Shown here piece by piece: positions 1 through 9,898 of a stretch of DNA of 64,000 bases (position 1 is the stretch's first letter; every line of letters begins with the position of its first letter). Under the pieces are notes generated by a model. It was not told the DNA's origin and searched no databases. It saw only the letters and a list, made by a program, of their open reading frames with translations. The DNA is taken from positions 734,704 to 798,703 of the forward strand of contig FJUW01000007.1 in the NCBI GenBank assembly GCA_900074885.1, given 5' to 3'. Made by a program: the position numbers and the translations under genes. This stretch comes from Rhynchosporium graminicola. Taxonomy: Eukaryota; Ascomycota; Leotiomycetes; Helotiales; Ploettnerulaceae.

Positions 1-1296
1 CTGGTCTATGCTACTGAAAAGATAGTCCCTAAGAGTAAGGGCCGGCTAAACTACCAGATGTAAGGAAATACAACTCAAGATACGAAGAGTTAAGCGCCAG
101 AATGGCCGAGTACAGAGAGAGGAGAGCTGGGGGGCCTATTGCACAGCTTGAAACCAGAAAGGAAGGAGAATACGAAGAGTCTTTCTCCAATGTCATCGGG
201 AGCAGGTCGAAAGAGCCATGAAGAGACTGGATAGCATGTAGAAACTAGCAAAGGAGGCAATAAACCGGGAGGTGGTAACGGTCACAACGACTCCGGTGCT
301 GAAGGACCCAGGCAATATGTACATAAAAGTGCAAAACAGGGCACGCCTTTCCAAAAACACGCTCATCCTAGCCCCAACAGAACCTGACCTTCAAGACATA
401 AATAGAGCCGAATACCAAAACTAGATCCCATTCCGGGACATCATGGCGAATGAAATTATGGCTTCAGTTCGCTTCAGAACCTTCCGCACCACACAAGTGT
501 TCGCAATAATAATTGAACTATACTCGCAATCAGAAATCTACGTGAAGGATGCAATAAGACTAGCACTATAACTTACTTCGTCGCCTCCGATACTCCAAGA
601 ATGAGAGACACATAACATGTCATTCTGCATATATGTAAGTGACTGATTTCTTTAGATAGAGTCAACAAATTGAAACTTACCTCTATGTGGCAGTCATGGC
701 AATGATCCCATGGTTGGGTGCCGCCTTTCTCGCGATGAAGGTAGTAGTTGCACGCACATATCGTTTCCTTTTTAAGAATCTCGTACTGCGTATAATATGA
801 GTAGCTCGGGCTGTTAGGTAAGCTACCCCAGTAGATGTAATGGCGGTTTGCAACGCAAACCGCGATGCTGTGCATCCTGGCGAAGGATCTAGGAAGACTT
901 GACGTTAGTGGATGATGGCTGAGCGTTGGTGATATGCTTGCGGGGGCAGGAGAAACTTACTCCTTGGCGCCCAAGATCAAAAGGACTGCAACTTGCAATT
1001 GCATATTGAGTATTTAGATTCAAGACTGTCTCAAGGCAAGATTAAATATTAACGGAGATGATGGAAATGGGACTTCCAAGAGACGCTGGTACAAACGGAA
1101 GGTGGAGAATGATCATTCCTATTATACTACTTTTCCATTCAAAAACCCACTTCTCTCTTATCTTTTGCAACGAACGTCTATAGATTAAGCTTTGTTGAGA
1201 TAGGAAGGTATCACCCAGCTTTTCAGATCGCGTGTATCTTATGGGTGCGGGGAGATAAACCTTCCGCTAAACTCGAAATTACTCCGTATCGTGGGT

Positions 1297-1329
1297 AAGT
1301 AGTGTACATTCGCTATCTGTACACTACTT
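1297..1329. repeat. perfect 12-bp inverted repeat (hairpin)
   Basis: The arms AAGTAGTGTACA (1297-1308) and TGTACACTACTT (1318-1329) are exact reverse complements separated by 9 bases. No gene lies next to it, so it is more likely part of a repeat relic than a terminator. Confidence 0.7.
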
Positions 1330-1547
1330 CAAGCTTTACTTATCCAGGGAATACCAGGGAACATGACTTAAGGGTAATAAGACATGATTGGTCTATGACG
1401 TCCGGCTGCATATAGATGATTACAGTAGAAGGAGCACAGACAGCGTTTGTACATATATTATTTACCAACTGTGCCAAGTAGTATCATCCTCATCGCGCAG
1501 CTGTCACCTTTTGGTTAGCATCTACCTAGTAAGAAGGTGCGAGGGCT

Positions 1548-1619
1548 AAATTATGGCTCACCGCTTTGGTTCCGCCCATACAAATCCCTTGTTCTGTTGT
1601 AGAAGGTAAGCCATAATTT
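1548..1619. repeat. 11-bp inverted repeat around a 50-bp spacer
   Basis: AAATTATGGCT at 1548-1558 is the exact reverse complement of AGCCATAATTT at 1609-1619. The 72-bp unit could be a foldback remnant. No target-site duplication is obvious. Confidence 0.5.
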
Positions 1620-1774
1620 CCCCTTGCGGAGTACACCTCCGTACTGCAAAGCCGCGGCGAGTTCAACTGGTAGGATTCCTACCTACCCTTTCAGAGGGCC
1701 GATTATTTCCAATGCCGATTATCATCCTTTTTGTAAAATTATTCTGCATGTACTTCGTACACCAACTCACAAAA

Positions 1775-2623
1775 GCATGCCGCTCTATGGTGGACAATGC
1801 ATGCAGGCAGGGAAAACATTTCGTAATAACATCCAGGAAAATCGGAATGTTTCGCATATCAAAAGGGAGGAGATTTAACGACGTATATAAAGAAGAGTTT
1901 ATGATATATCTAGATACCTGCTCTATTGTACGGGCATATAAGTAGGGCACTATTCATTCCTCTGACGATGACTAATTTGCCCTTGGTCGAAACATATATA
2001 GTGACCTTCTTATACCTCTTCGGTGTTCAAAGACTAGTAGTAACACGCGAGCGATTTGCACCTCTCTGTAAAGTAAACGTATACCTCACATATATCGCCT
2101 GGCTAGGGAGTATAGGTACTGACAGCGCCGCCCGTATGGTTTGCACATAGCTTAATCGATCTTGGCTTCTCAGATGACGCATAGACTAATCGGTTTATCA
2201 CCGACTTTAGGAGAGATCGGTATCTCCTGGTAGGCTATCAAAATAGAGTCTTCAACGAGAGGATGTAGGAGGTGAAAGCCAGGTCTGAGAACAGGTCATT
2301 GCCTGCTAGCATAGCATCGTTTTACGAAAGAGAAGTAGTTTCGTATATACCCAGAACAGGGGGTAAATAATGTATAATTCTAGGCCGTGCACTCTAGATA
2401 CTTTATGACTATTTTCCCCAGTAAGCTATATAGTATTACTATATGATTGGGTAGCTCCCCATATAAAGACACCTGTCGTAGAAACTTGTAGAATAACGCA
2501 CAGACTCTACTTTTCCACATTATTTTCCACATGTACTAAGTAAAACGAGGTAAATTGCAGCTTTAGTTTAAAAGTGGGTTGTTAGGTTTCTACTGGAATA
2601 CTTTTATCCATAGAGCGGCATGC
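1775..2623. repeat. 16-bp perfect inverted repeat bounding 0.85 kb
   Basis: GCATGCCGCTCTATGG (1775-1790) is the exact reverse complement of CCATAGAGCGGCATGC (2608-2623). The match does not extend outwards or inwards. The enclosed 817 bases have no credible coding sequence. It could mark the ends of a non-autonomous element or be part of a larger rearranged repeat. Confidence 0.45.
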
Positions 2624-2990
2624 GTTACATCGTATGGGTAGTAGTATTACATGCAAAATAATGTTTCAAGAAAAGGTAATACATGGCAAACAATCGGCCC
2701 TTTCAGAAACACTAGACAAGAATTTTTTTTCTCCAGTTGCAAGAAAAGATACAGGTGATAAGGACATCACAAAGCATAAATTCCCCCACCTCTATCTACT
2801 AGACGACATGGTACTGTACTGTGTCTGGCTTTAACTTTAATGTGATTTGTGTACAGAAACGGGGCGGCCCAACTCAACATTTGCAAGATAAGACCCACCT
2901 AATCACATTTTTGGGGGGAAGACACGGTAGAAAGCAGTAATGATTGACTTAAGTGAACTCAATGAGATGATGGATTTTCGAAGAGCGCTA

Positions 2991-3290
2991 GGATACCCAG
3001 GAAGTTCAAGATAAGAGAACTAGATCATCTGTTGGGATACCGGCTATAGGAAGCTTAGCCGAGTTCAAAATGAGTAAACAAACATATCTGGCGAGATACC
3101 GGTCAAAGGAAGCTTCAAGCTTAGGAAAGTTCAAGATAAGAGAACATACTTTGTCTGGTAGGATACTGGCTAAAGGAAGCTTAGCATAGTTCAGGATAAG
3201 AAAATAAACTTATGGCTAAAGGAAGCTGAGCCAAGCTCAAGATGATTGAATAAAATTGTATAGTAAGATACCGGCTAAAGGAAGCTTAGC
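2991..3290. repeat. degenerate tandem array upstream of a secreted-protein gene
   Basis: About six imperfect units begin near 2991, 3035, 3093, 3161, 3211 and 3265. The shared parts are a GGATACCGGCTAAAGG segment, then AAGCTTAGC and AGTTCAAGATAAGAGAAC. Unit spacing varies from about 44 to 68 bases because of internal deletions. The array ends roughly 140 bases before the start codon of the gene at 3430. Confidence 0.75.
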
Positions 3291-3311
3291 ATTTATCCAG
3301 GTACCCTTAAG

Positions 3312-3320
3312 TATATAAAA
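3312..3320 (+). promoter_or_regulatory. TATA-like box of the secreted-protein gene
   Basis: TATATAAAA lies about 110 bases upstream of the ATG at 3430 and immediately after the tandem array. A C/T-rich stretch follows (about 3345-3400), which is common in fungal leaders. Confidence 0.4.
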
Positions 3321-3429
3321 ACTCTTGACAGCGACAGATATTTCCATCATCGTCCTCGCCATCCTCGCCATCCTCATCATCCTTGTCCTCACCTTGCTCA
3401 TCTTAAGAGAACCAATCTTCCTCTTGATT

Positions 3430-4369
3430 ATGACTTCCTTAACCTTGCTCACCTTCATTCTAGCGGCTGTCAGCACTCTTGTCAGCGCAGCTCCACTTAC
3501 TCAGGCAGACTTAAACAGCACGATATGGACACCCGAGCATGTCCTTCAGATGCACGAGGTTATTCTCTATGGTGATGATGGGCGAAGTAGGTTGTTCTAG
3601 CATATGAATGTACGAGAAATAAAAGTTATACTGATTTACTGGTGAATTCAAGTGGAAGTCGTGCACGAGAGTGTCTACCATCGTCTCCTAGAATCCCAAG
3701 GTGTGACCATGGGAAGGCCTGAGACGACAATAACCGATCCCAACAGCGATATTGCGTTACCTCAAGCAGTCAAAGCCAATGATACTTCGCTCACGAAACG
3801 CTACAACTCATGCGCAGACAACGTTATATCAGTTCAGGACGGGAGTCAGACCTTTGTTGACTGGGATGTTCAGATGTCGCCAGTGGTTATCGGATCAGGG
3901 GCAGGTGGTATCGATGTATGTGTCAGCGGTGGATATTCTGTCTCTAACAGTTTTTCTGTTGGTGGCGGCGCTGGATTTCTTGCTCTCAAGCAGACGGTAG
4001 AAGCCAGTGTCCATATCGAGTGAGTAGATATAAAACCTTCTCCTCTAAGAAGTACTCTCCGGATCGCTAACTCACACGATCATTAATAGCTACAGCAAGA
4101 CATGGACCACACAGACAGTCGTCAACGTCAAGGCGACCGTCCCCGTTGGTTGGTCTGGTTGTATGATCACTAAGCCAACGGTGACTCGCAGACACGGCCG
4201 CGAATTTTGGGGTTGCCTTGGTAGCATGACACCACACGGGACATGGCAGGCAGACAGTCATGAAGAGGGTAGTTATGCAGGCGTTAAATGGGTAGGTGGT
4301 GCTATTACAATGTGTGCGAAGAAACAATACCCCTTGACTCGCTGCGAAGGAGCCGGCCATTTTATTTAA
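3430..4369 (+). CDS. small secreted protein with Kex2-type site, unknown family
   Basis: The model has three exons: 3430-3586, 3653-4019 and 4090-4369. Both introns (66 and 70 nt) have GT-AG ends and keep frame, giving 267 residues. Residues 1-20 form a clear signal peptide ending LVSA-AP. A pro-region follows to Lys-Arg at 101-102, a typical Kex2 site. The predicted mature part, residues 103-267, has six cysteines that could form three disulfides. Its middle is rich in Ser, Thr, Val and Gly in alternating patterns, suggesting beta strands. The ATG at 3430 was chosen because it starts the signal peptide; upstream codons in the frame are low-complexity. I do not recognise the family. Size, secretion, cysteines and position among repeats fit a candidate effector or antimicrobial protein, but that is inference. 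Confidence 0.72.
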
Positions 4370-5123
4370 ATTTTTGGGAACGAGTTCAGGACATCCTCAC
4401 TTGTCGGAGCCAGTAGACTCTCACTTGTCTTGATGAGTGTTTGATGAACGATCGGTGATCAAGGGCCGTCATGTAGTGGAAAATTTGATTTGGATATGAT
4501 GGGAGGTCTTTTGGTAACGAAGGACCGTAGCGCAGGTAGTCAGAGTCCATAGTCATGCTACCTACACTACAACTACCTCCCCATCAACGTCTGACCGTCA
4601 CTCAAGGCCGCACACCTCTACCACTGGCTAGTGCTCCTCATTATCACTTCGTGCATGGTATATCAATCTTCCTTTTTCTGTCCGTGCTAGATAACCTCGA
4701 TTATAGTTTTCATTCAATAGAGGAGAAACAGGAAATTGGGAAGTGATTTTGGTTGATAATCCAGGTGTAGTAAAATACTACGTAGTATACCGCACGTGCA
4801 CTTGTAGTCCTGCCACTAGCCCTTCCCCCCATGCCCCTGTACGGAGATACTTCCGCACAGCGGTCTTCTTTTTACCCCTGATCAAATTTGTAGGGGTCTT
4901 TAGCTCTTTAACGATAAACTTGATTAGGTTACTACCCAAGTAACAAAAGAAGATTCTGGTGTGCACAACCTACCAAAGGTACAGCAAGGAGCAGTTACTA
5001 CATGCTTAAACTCCCTGGTCTAAAGGGCATTTATGAGTCAGCGACTTGAAGCCTTCTCACAAGTGGTAAGAAGTCTTACTAGAATCAGTCCACTGGCCAG
5101 AATTCGGTAATACCAAGTAATTC

Positions 5124-5224
5124 GAGTTTAGTGTGGGTTTAGAAGATTCTCGAGTCTATGACGAAGGTTCCCGAGACCCGAAGGACGAAATTGAGTACTT
5201 GAATACCCTTGATTTACTTAGTAC
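5124..5224 (+). repeat. diverged direct repeat, copy A
   Basis: This 101-bp segment aligns without gaps to 5738-5838. Shared anchors include AAAGGACGAAATTGAGT-like cores (CGAAGGACGAAATTGAGT here). Weaker similarity extends upstream to about 5042, around the shared word GACTTGAA. The copies lie about 614 bp apart in the same orientation, as expected for solo or paired terminal repeats of a dead element or an old segmental duplication. Confidence 0.7.
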
Positions 5225-5275
5225 TACCCACATATTTGTATACCTCTGTATCCATAAGTGCCCTTTAGGACTGGG

Positions 5276-5299
5276 GGGTGGGATAGTGCTATCCCACCC
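5276..5299. repeat. perfect 11-bp palindrome with 2-bp centre
   Basis: GGGTGGGATAG (5276-5286) and CTATCCCACCC (5289-5299) are exact reverse complements separated by TG. It lies between the two direct-repeat copies and could be part of the same degraded element. Confidence 0.7.
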
Positions 5300-5737
5300 T
5301 GGTTTACACTTTAGAAACCAGCTTTCTCCGTGGGTCTAAACCTGTCCATAGTAGGTTTGCAGGGCATGTTTGATGAGAATCGACCCTTGATATAAGCCCT
5401 GTCAGGTTCAGACCCAAGGAGAAACCGAGTAGTACAAAGTAAGTAGTAAGGGCGTCGGATTCAACGTTTAAACCAGGGGGGACAGCAGTAAGCATATCGA
5501 CCTTGAAGTATGAAATCATACGCTCCGTATTACTACTAACCCCACCTCGGCTTAAACGTTAAAACTTTCGCCCCTACCATTGTGATGTACAGCACAGATT
5601 TTAACGTTTGAAACGGGGAGGGGATAGTATCTCCACCCGGTCCGAATGTAATCTATGGGCCATTGACTTGAATACGTCTTATGAGTGGTTAAGAGCCCTG
5701 TCGGACTTGTGCACTAACTAGAATCTGATCCTTCATA

Positions 5738-5838
5738 GAGTTTGGAGTGGGTTTGGAGGATTCTCCAGTCTATAAAGAAGGTTTTCGAGACTGAAAGGAC
5801 GAAATTGAGTGGTTAAACCCCCTTGAATTACTTGGTAC
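5738..5838 (+). repeat. diverged direct repeat, copy B
   Basis: This is the second copy of the repeat at 5124-5224. Most differences I can see by eye are transitions, which would be compatible with repeat-induced point mutation, but I have not counted them formally. Confidence 0.7.
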
Positions 5839-7150
5839 AGGTGGTAATTATTCCACAAAGTAGAGTCTGTGCGCACTTCTAGGAGTTTTTGTCTACATGA
5901 GCTATGACTGTAGGCTGCCGCCACCAATGATAAAGCAATACTATACAGTACAATGGGGAAAATACAGTACTTGTAGTCACAGAGTATCTTAGGTCCACGG
6001 CCTGGAATTGTGGACTATTTACTCCCTATACTAAGTACTACCCACAAAGATCCCATAATTAGATTCGGACGATCGGGGGGATAGTGCAGTAGGAACCCTT
6101 CAAATGCAGCTATACATCCCCACCTACACTACTCAATAGAAGCCACCATCCACTTCCCCCAGACCCCGCTCAATTCTACTGTATGATTCCCAGAATTTAA
6201 ACAAGCCTCGGCGATCTGATTAGTGCGCCTGCAAGCGAGAGGGACCAACTCGCTAAACATTGTCATCTCCGCAAAATCCCCAGCTTGGGGTCCATTTCCA
6301 CGCTGACCAGCATCAGGTTTTGAGGTCGTTTTTCTTTATGAATGAGGATGTGAAAGATGGAAGTTTTGCGTGATAGGAGCTCAGTCCTTCGGCCATTTTA
6401 CGTTGATCTTGTCTAGGAAGAGGATTTGCCGATTGCACTGAATATCTTGAGCCAGTTGGCACATGCTATTGCAGGACACTGGAAGATATTATACCAATGA
6501 CGAATGTAGGATGCGCGAAGTGGATTGCAGGAGAGATTTCCAAGACTCAAAAGGCTTTTTTGCCTATGCATGTTCTTCTAGAGTGGGATATCTCCATTAT
6601 CCAAAATTGGCATCGGAGCCCGATGTTCTTGGACTTGAGAGCGCATACTCGTCGAAGGAGATGGAAGGATCTGTTGAGAGGTGCTGGAGACGGACAATCA
6701 ATTGTGGTTCATCGTGGCTAATATTCATAATCTATCAACAATAAAAGTATACTCGCGTGGAAGCCAATGACAGAATTATCCATTTGACTTCATAGCAGAG
6801 TCCAAGAACGAAGCCAGCCAAATTCATCTTGAGCCAAACGATTTGAGGCTTCGTACTACCCTCGGTCATATCAGGATTTCAGAATCGTCCAAAGCTATGG
6901 CTCTTATGGAGGAATCTAGGCAATATCTCGAAATTCTCTTTTAATTTCTTTTTATCAGTCACAATACGGGAATGTACCTGGCAATTTCTCGTTTCGCCGA
7001 AGACGACTTTGCCCAGCCTCAAGCATATGGTGACAATGAATGAACACAGCTTTCGTCACCACTAAATTGATCAACCTTCTGGCAAGAGAATTCCTCGGTT
7101 GTTCGTACAGAGTTGTTCGGGTTCCAATATAAATATATTGCAATCGGGGT

Positions 7151-8833
7151 TTATCTTATTTCTTCAAGACCAGCCAAGGAAGGCTCAGTAGGCTCGTCCT
7201 CGTGAGTGTTTTTACTTGTCCTTTCTGGACAAGCGAACTGGCTTTCTGGATGCTCGGCCAGATATCCCTGAATTTTCCAAAGCTGCAACTGAAGCTTGAC
7301 AGTAGCGTTTTTATGCCTCAGCACCACTAGTTCCTTCTCGAAGACGCTGTTCGGGACTATCCTTCTCAGCTCATCCATCTTCTCCTCTCCAAGAAGCATC
7401 TGAAGATTATATACAGGGATCTTCTGCTTCCTCCTTCCTAGAAACTTCTTATTGGCATCGAAGTCCTCGCTTCCAACATCCAGAGTTGCGAACTCTGGTG
7501 ATCCCTCTACCTTTACCTCTCTATCTCCCTTCCCTCCAGTCCATAAGAAAGCAGCAATCTGCTTCTTGGTCAACGCATCTTCCCAACCAGTACAACCGAC
7601 CAAATATCCTCGTTTGAGACTACCAATATGAGTTAAAGCCTCTGAAATCCGACGCCCCATTATCATCGGGACAAAATCTTGCATATCCTGTCTCCAACCA
7701 GATTGTTCGTAAGACTTTTGCGCGGATTTGACGCCTCGCCATGACATAGGCATGAGCATATTATGAGTCGATGCTGGTTTGTTCCTGGACGACTTCTTGC
7801 CCGTTTTTAATAAGCTTTTCAGCAAGTCATTCCTGTTGAGTGTGTAGGCCTGGTATCCGATTGTAGAAGGCCTGAATTCGAGCTTCAACCGGATTAATTC
7901 CTTTGAGGCTTCTGATCTGTCCATTTCCTCTGCTTCTGCCAATTGATTAGAGCCATTCAAGTCTGTTGCCTCTGCTGAGTCCTCTGAATCCTTCACTCCT
8001 TTAACTACTCGCAACTTTTTCGATTGCTCGATTGCTTCTACCACTTCTACTTCTGTCGAGTTCTCAATCTCCTCTAGCCCCTTCGACCCATTCCATTCCC
8101 CCTCTTCATCCAACTCCTCCGCCTCATCCAAAGATTCTCTCCTATTTACCGAAAGATGCTTATTCGCTAATTTAGTCGGCACATACCACGGCTCCCCCGT
8201 TTCCGGATCCGACATCACCCTGAAGCCCTGGAGGAAGAAATTCGGCAGTTTCGTACCACTGACAGCACATCTACGAACAGGTGTTCCTAGAGCACGGGCA
8301 AAGGGGTTCCTCGCAAGTTGCTGTTGGAAGGGGGTGGGTGTTCTGGTTGGTGAAAGCTTTGCGGCGTTGCGCTTTTGTTTGGCTTGCAGGATTGCTGGAT
8401 TCATGAGAGGGGAGAGGGGGAGAGGGCGGCGTTTGAATGGTTGTTTCGGGACATCTGTGGAGGCGCTCGATGGCGAGTCTATAGTTGAGGCATTGTGTAT
8501 AAATGTCGACTGAAAGTTGCCTTCTGACGAGGACTGTGATTTCGAGATCGTACACGTTTCTTTCGCAGTTGTTTCATGCGCTGTAGAGTCTACATTTGCT
8601 GCGACATCTGTTCCAGAAGCAGGTCCGCGTGGAAAGCCATGTTCGTTCTCGAGAGACGTTGATTCAGGAGTGGGTTGACTTGTGCTAGAGATGCCTTTCG
8701 TTTGGCAAGCTCCTGAGAGCTTCCATCCCACCCTAACCTTGCTGGAGCTTGATAATAGCGTAAAATGTGATCGAGTGCTTGTCGCAAAGCACTTTGCAGT
8801 ACTGCTACCGTAGTAGATCGTGCATGTGTTCAT
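7151..8833 (-). CDS. probable mitochondrial protein of unknown function
   Basis: A single uninterrupted frame encodes 560 residues. The N-terminus (about residues 1-40) is rich in Ser, Thr, Arg and Lys with no acidic residues, like a mitochondrial presequence. Residues about 45-170 are low-complexity and probably disordered. The first ordered block contains NPFARALGTPVRRC followed by LPNFFLQGFRV and DPETGEPWYVP. A Glu/Asp-rich linker follows, then a second conserved-looking C-terminal block with MPMSWRG and GRRISEAL. I believe this architecture occurs in other filamentous fungi, but I cannot attach a function. It is transcribed away from ClpP, with only 180 bp between the two start codons, so they may share a promoter. 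Protein-coding reality is fairly sure; the localisation is inferred. Confidence 0.72.
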   Translation of the reverse strand: MNTCTIYYGSSTAKCFATSTRSHFTLLSSSSKVRVGWKLSGACQTKGISSTSQPTPESTSLENEHGFPRGPASGTDVAANVDSTAHETTAKETCTISKSQSSSEGNFQSTFIHNASTIDSPSSASTDVPKQPFKRRPLPLSPLMNPAILQAKQKRNAAKLSPTRTPTPFQQQLARNPFARALGTPVRRCAVSGTKLPNFFLQGFRVMSDPETGEPWYVPTKLANKHLSVNRRESLDEAEELDEEGEWNGSKGLEEIENSTEVEVVEAIEQSKKLRVVKGVKDSEDSAEATDLNGSNQLAEAEEMDRSEASKELIRLKLEFRPSTIGYQAYTLNRNDLLKSLLKTGKKSSRNKPASTHNMLMPMSWRGVKSAQKSYEQSGWRQDMQDFVPMIMGRRISEALTHIGSLKRGYLVGCTGWEDALTKKQIAAFLWTGGKGDREVKVEGSPEFATLDVGSEDFDANKKFLGRRKQKIPVYNLQMLLGEEKMDELRRIVPNSVFEKELVVLRHKNATVKLQLQLWKIQGYLAEHPESQFACPERTSKNTHEDEPTEPSLAGLEEIR

Positions 8834-9013
8834 GCCCTACTTTTTCCTATGCAGTCGCGGGTTATAATGACGAGAGATAGTCGAGGACGTTTCAAAATAT
8901 TTTGAAAGCCCAGAGCTCTCGTGATCCCTGCGAAGCGACCGCGCTTCTTTTTCGCGATCGCGTCGTCCATCAACCGTTGCCCCAAAGACGCCAGTTGATT
9001 CATCGCACTCAAA
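8834..9013. promoter_or_regulatory. shared divergent promoter region
   Basis: These 180 bases separate the divergent starts of the unknown mitochondrial protein (minus strand) and mitochondrial ClpP (plus strand). No other gene fits, so the promoters of both must lie here or overlap the opposite coding region. I see no specific factor site that I would name. Confidence 0.5.
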
Positions 9014-9793
9014 ATGTTCGCGACGAAAATACTGCGGGCGCCAGCTCGCAATGTCTTCCGACAGAGTCTGCGGAGCTTCTCTTCCGTACACTCCCGAGCA
9101 GAGCCTCCTAAATCATGGACGCCAATGCCCTTGATCACAGAGACGATCGTAAGTTATGATTACACCCCAATTTCCAGAGATGCGCTGACAGTACAGGGAG
9201 GTGGCTATCGACAATCAGACATATTCTCAAAACTCTTACAAGAACGAATCATTTGCCTGAACGGCGAAGTGAACGATGTTCTATCCGCAGCCGTTGTAGC
9301 CCAACTCCTATACCTCGAATCCGATGCGCCAGAAAAAGCCATCACGCTCTACATAAACTCTCCTGGCGGGTCCGTTACAGCTGGCTTAGCAATCTACGAC
9401 ACGATGACATACATTCGATCGCCAGTTTCGACAGTGTGCGTCGGCCAAGCAGCTTCAATGGGCAGTTTACTGTTATGCGGTGGGGAGAAGGGAAAGCGGT
9501 TCTGCTTGCCACATAGCAGTATCATGGTACATCAGCCTAGTGGAGGGTATTTTGGACAGGCGAGCGATATCGCGATTCATGCACAGGAAATCCTGAGAGT
9601 AAGGAGAAAGTTAAATGAAATTTACATTAAGCATTTGACGAAGGCGCATACTTTGGAGGATGTGGAACGGTTGATGGAGAGGGATAGGTTTCTGAGTGCT
9701 GAGGAGGCGTTGGAGATGGGAATTGTGGATGAGATTTTGCAGAAGAGGACGGAGGTGGAGGATCAGAAGAAAGAGGGAGAGAATAACACTTAG
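9014..9793 (+). CDS. CLPP: mitochondrial ATP-dependent Clp protease proteolytic subunit
   Basis: The product is the ClpP serine peptidase, which works in the mitochondrial matrix with the ClpX unfoldase. Exons are 9014-9148 and 9197-9793. The 48-nt intron 9149-9196 has GTAAGT, a CTGAC branch site and a CAG end. It contains no stop and is a multiple of three, so the unspliced frame would also be open (259 residues instead of 243). Splicing restores the family continuity [15 protein letters not shown] ahead of [13 protein letters not shown]. In the spliced protein the catalytic triad is Ser132 (GQAASMGS), His157 (MVHQPSGG) and Asp208 (ERDRF). Residues 1 to about 30 look like a mitochondrial presequence. 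Family assignment is very sure; use of the intron is strongly suggested by sequence but not shown by transcript data. Confidence 0.95.
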   Translation: MFATKILRAPARNVFRQSLRSFSSVHSRAEPPKSWTPMPLITETIVSYDYTPISRDALTVQGGGYRQSDIFSKLLQERIICLNGEVNDVLSAAVVAQLLYLESDAPEKAITLYINSPGGSVTAGLAIYDTMTYIRSPVSTVCVGQAASMGSLLLCGGEKGKRFCLPHSSIMVHQPSGGYFGQASDIAIHAQEILRVRRKLNEIYIKHLTKAHTLEDVERLMERDRFLSAEEALEMGIVDEILQKRTEVEDQKKEGENNT

Positions 9794-9898
9794 AATGAAT
9801 GGAACTTTGAACAAATTACCTGTGTCATAAATTAATTTTGCGGCCGTTATTACATGTATGCGCCAAAGAGTTACTCGGTCCCAACGCCGGACATTCGC

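Larger units (their letters stand above)
1..2960. other. gene-poor repeat-relic region, no supported gene
   Basis: I see no convincing gene here. Open frames are short, lack fungal splice context and match no family I recognise. The first 560 bases have broken plus-strand coding character (for example an open stretch around 316-423 followed by a stop), which could be a decayed mobile-element gene, but I cannot name a family. Several short inverted repeats lie inside the region (1297-1329, 1548-1619, 1775/2623). Together with the degenerate sequence this suggests old, mutated mobile-element material. Confidence 0.45.
4370..7150. other. repeat-bearing intergenic region, no supported gene
   Basis: No supported gene. 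The region contains two diverged copies of a sequence about 0.2 kb long (around 5042-5224 and 5664-5838) and a perfect palindrome at 5276-5299. Overlapping open frames near 6463-6744 carry short protein-like segments but no start, splice or family support, so I did not call them. The sequence looks like decayed mobile-element DNA. Confidence 0.5.

Noticed and set aside
1..560. Retrotransposon gag or ORF1 remnant
   Set aside because: The broken coding character is suggestive, but no zinc knuckle, protease or reverse transcriptase motif is visible, so no family can be claimed.
6463..6744. Overlapping plus-strand frames as a small gene
   Set aside because: There are two competing frames, no family match and no splice support, and they lie in a degraded repeat region.
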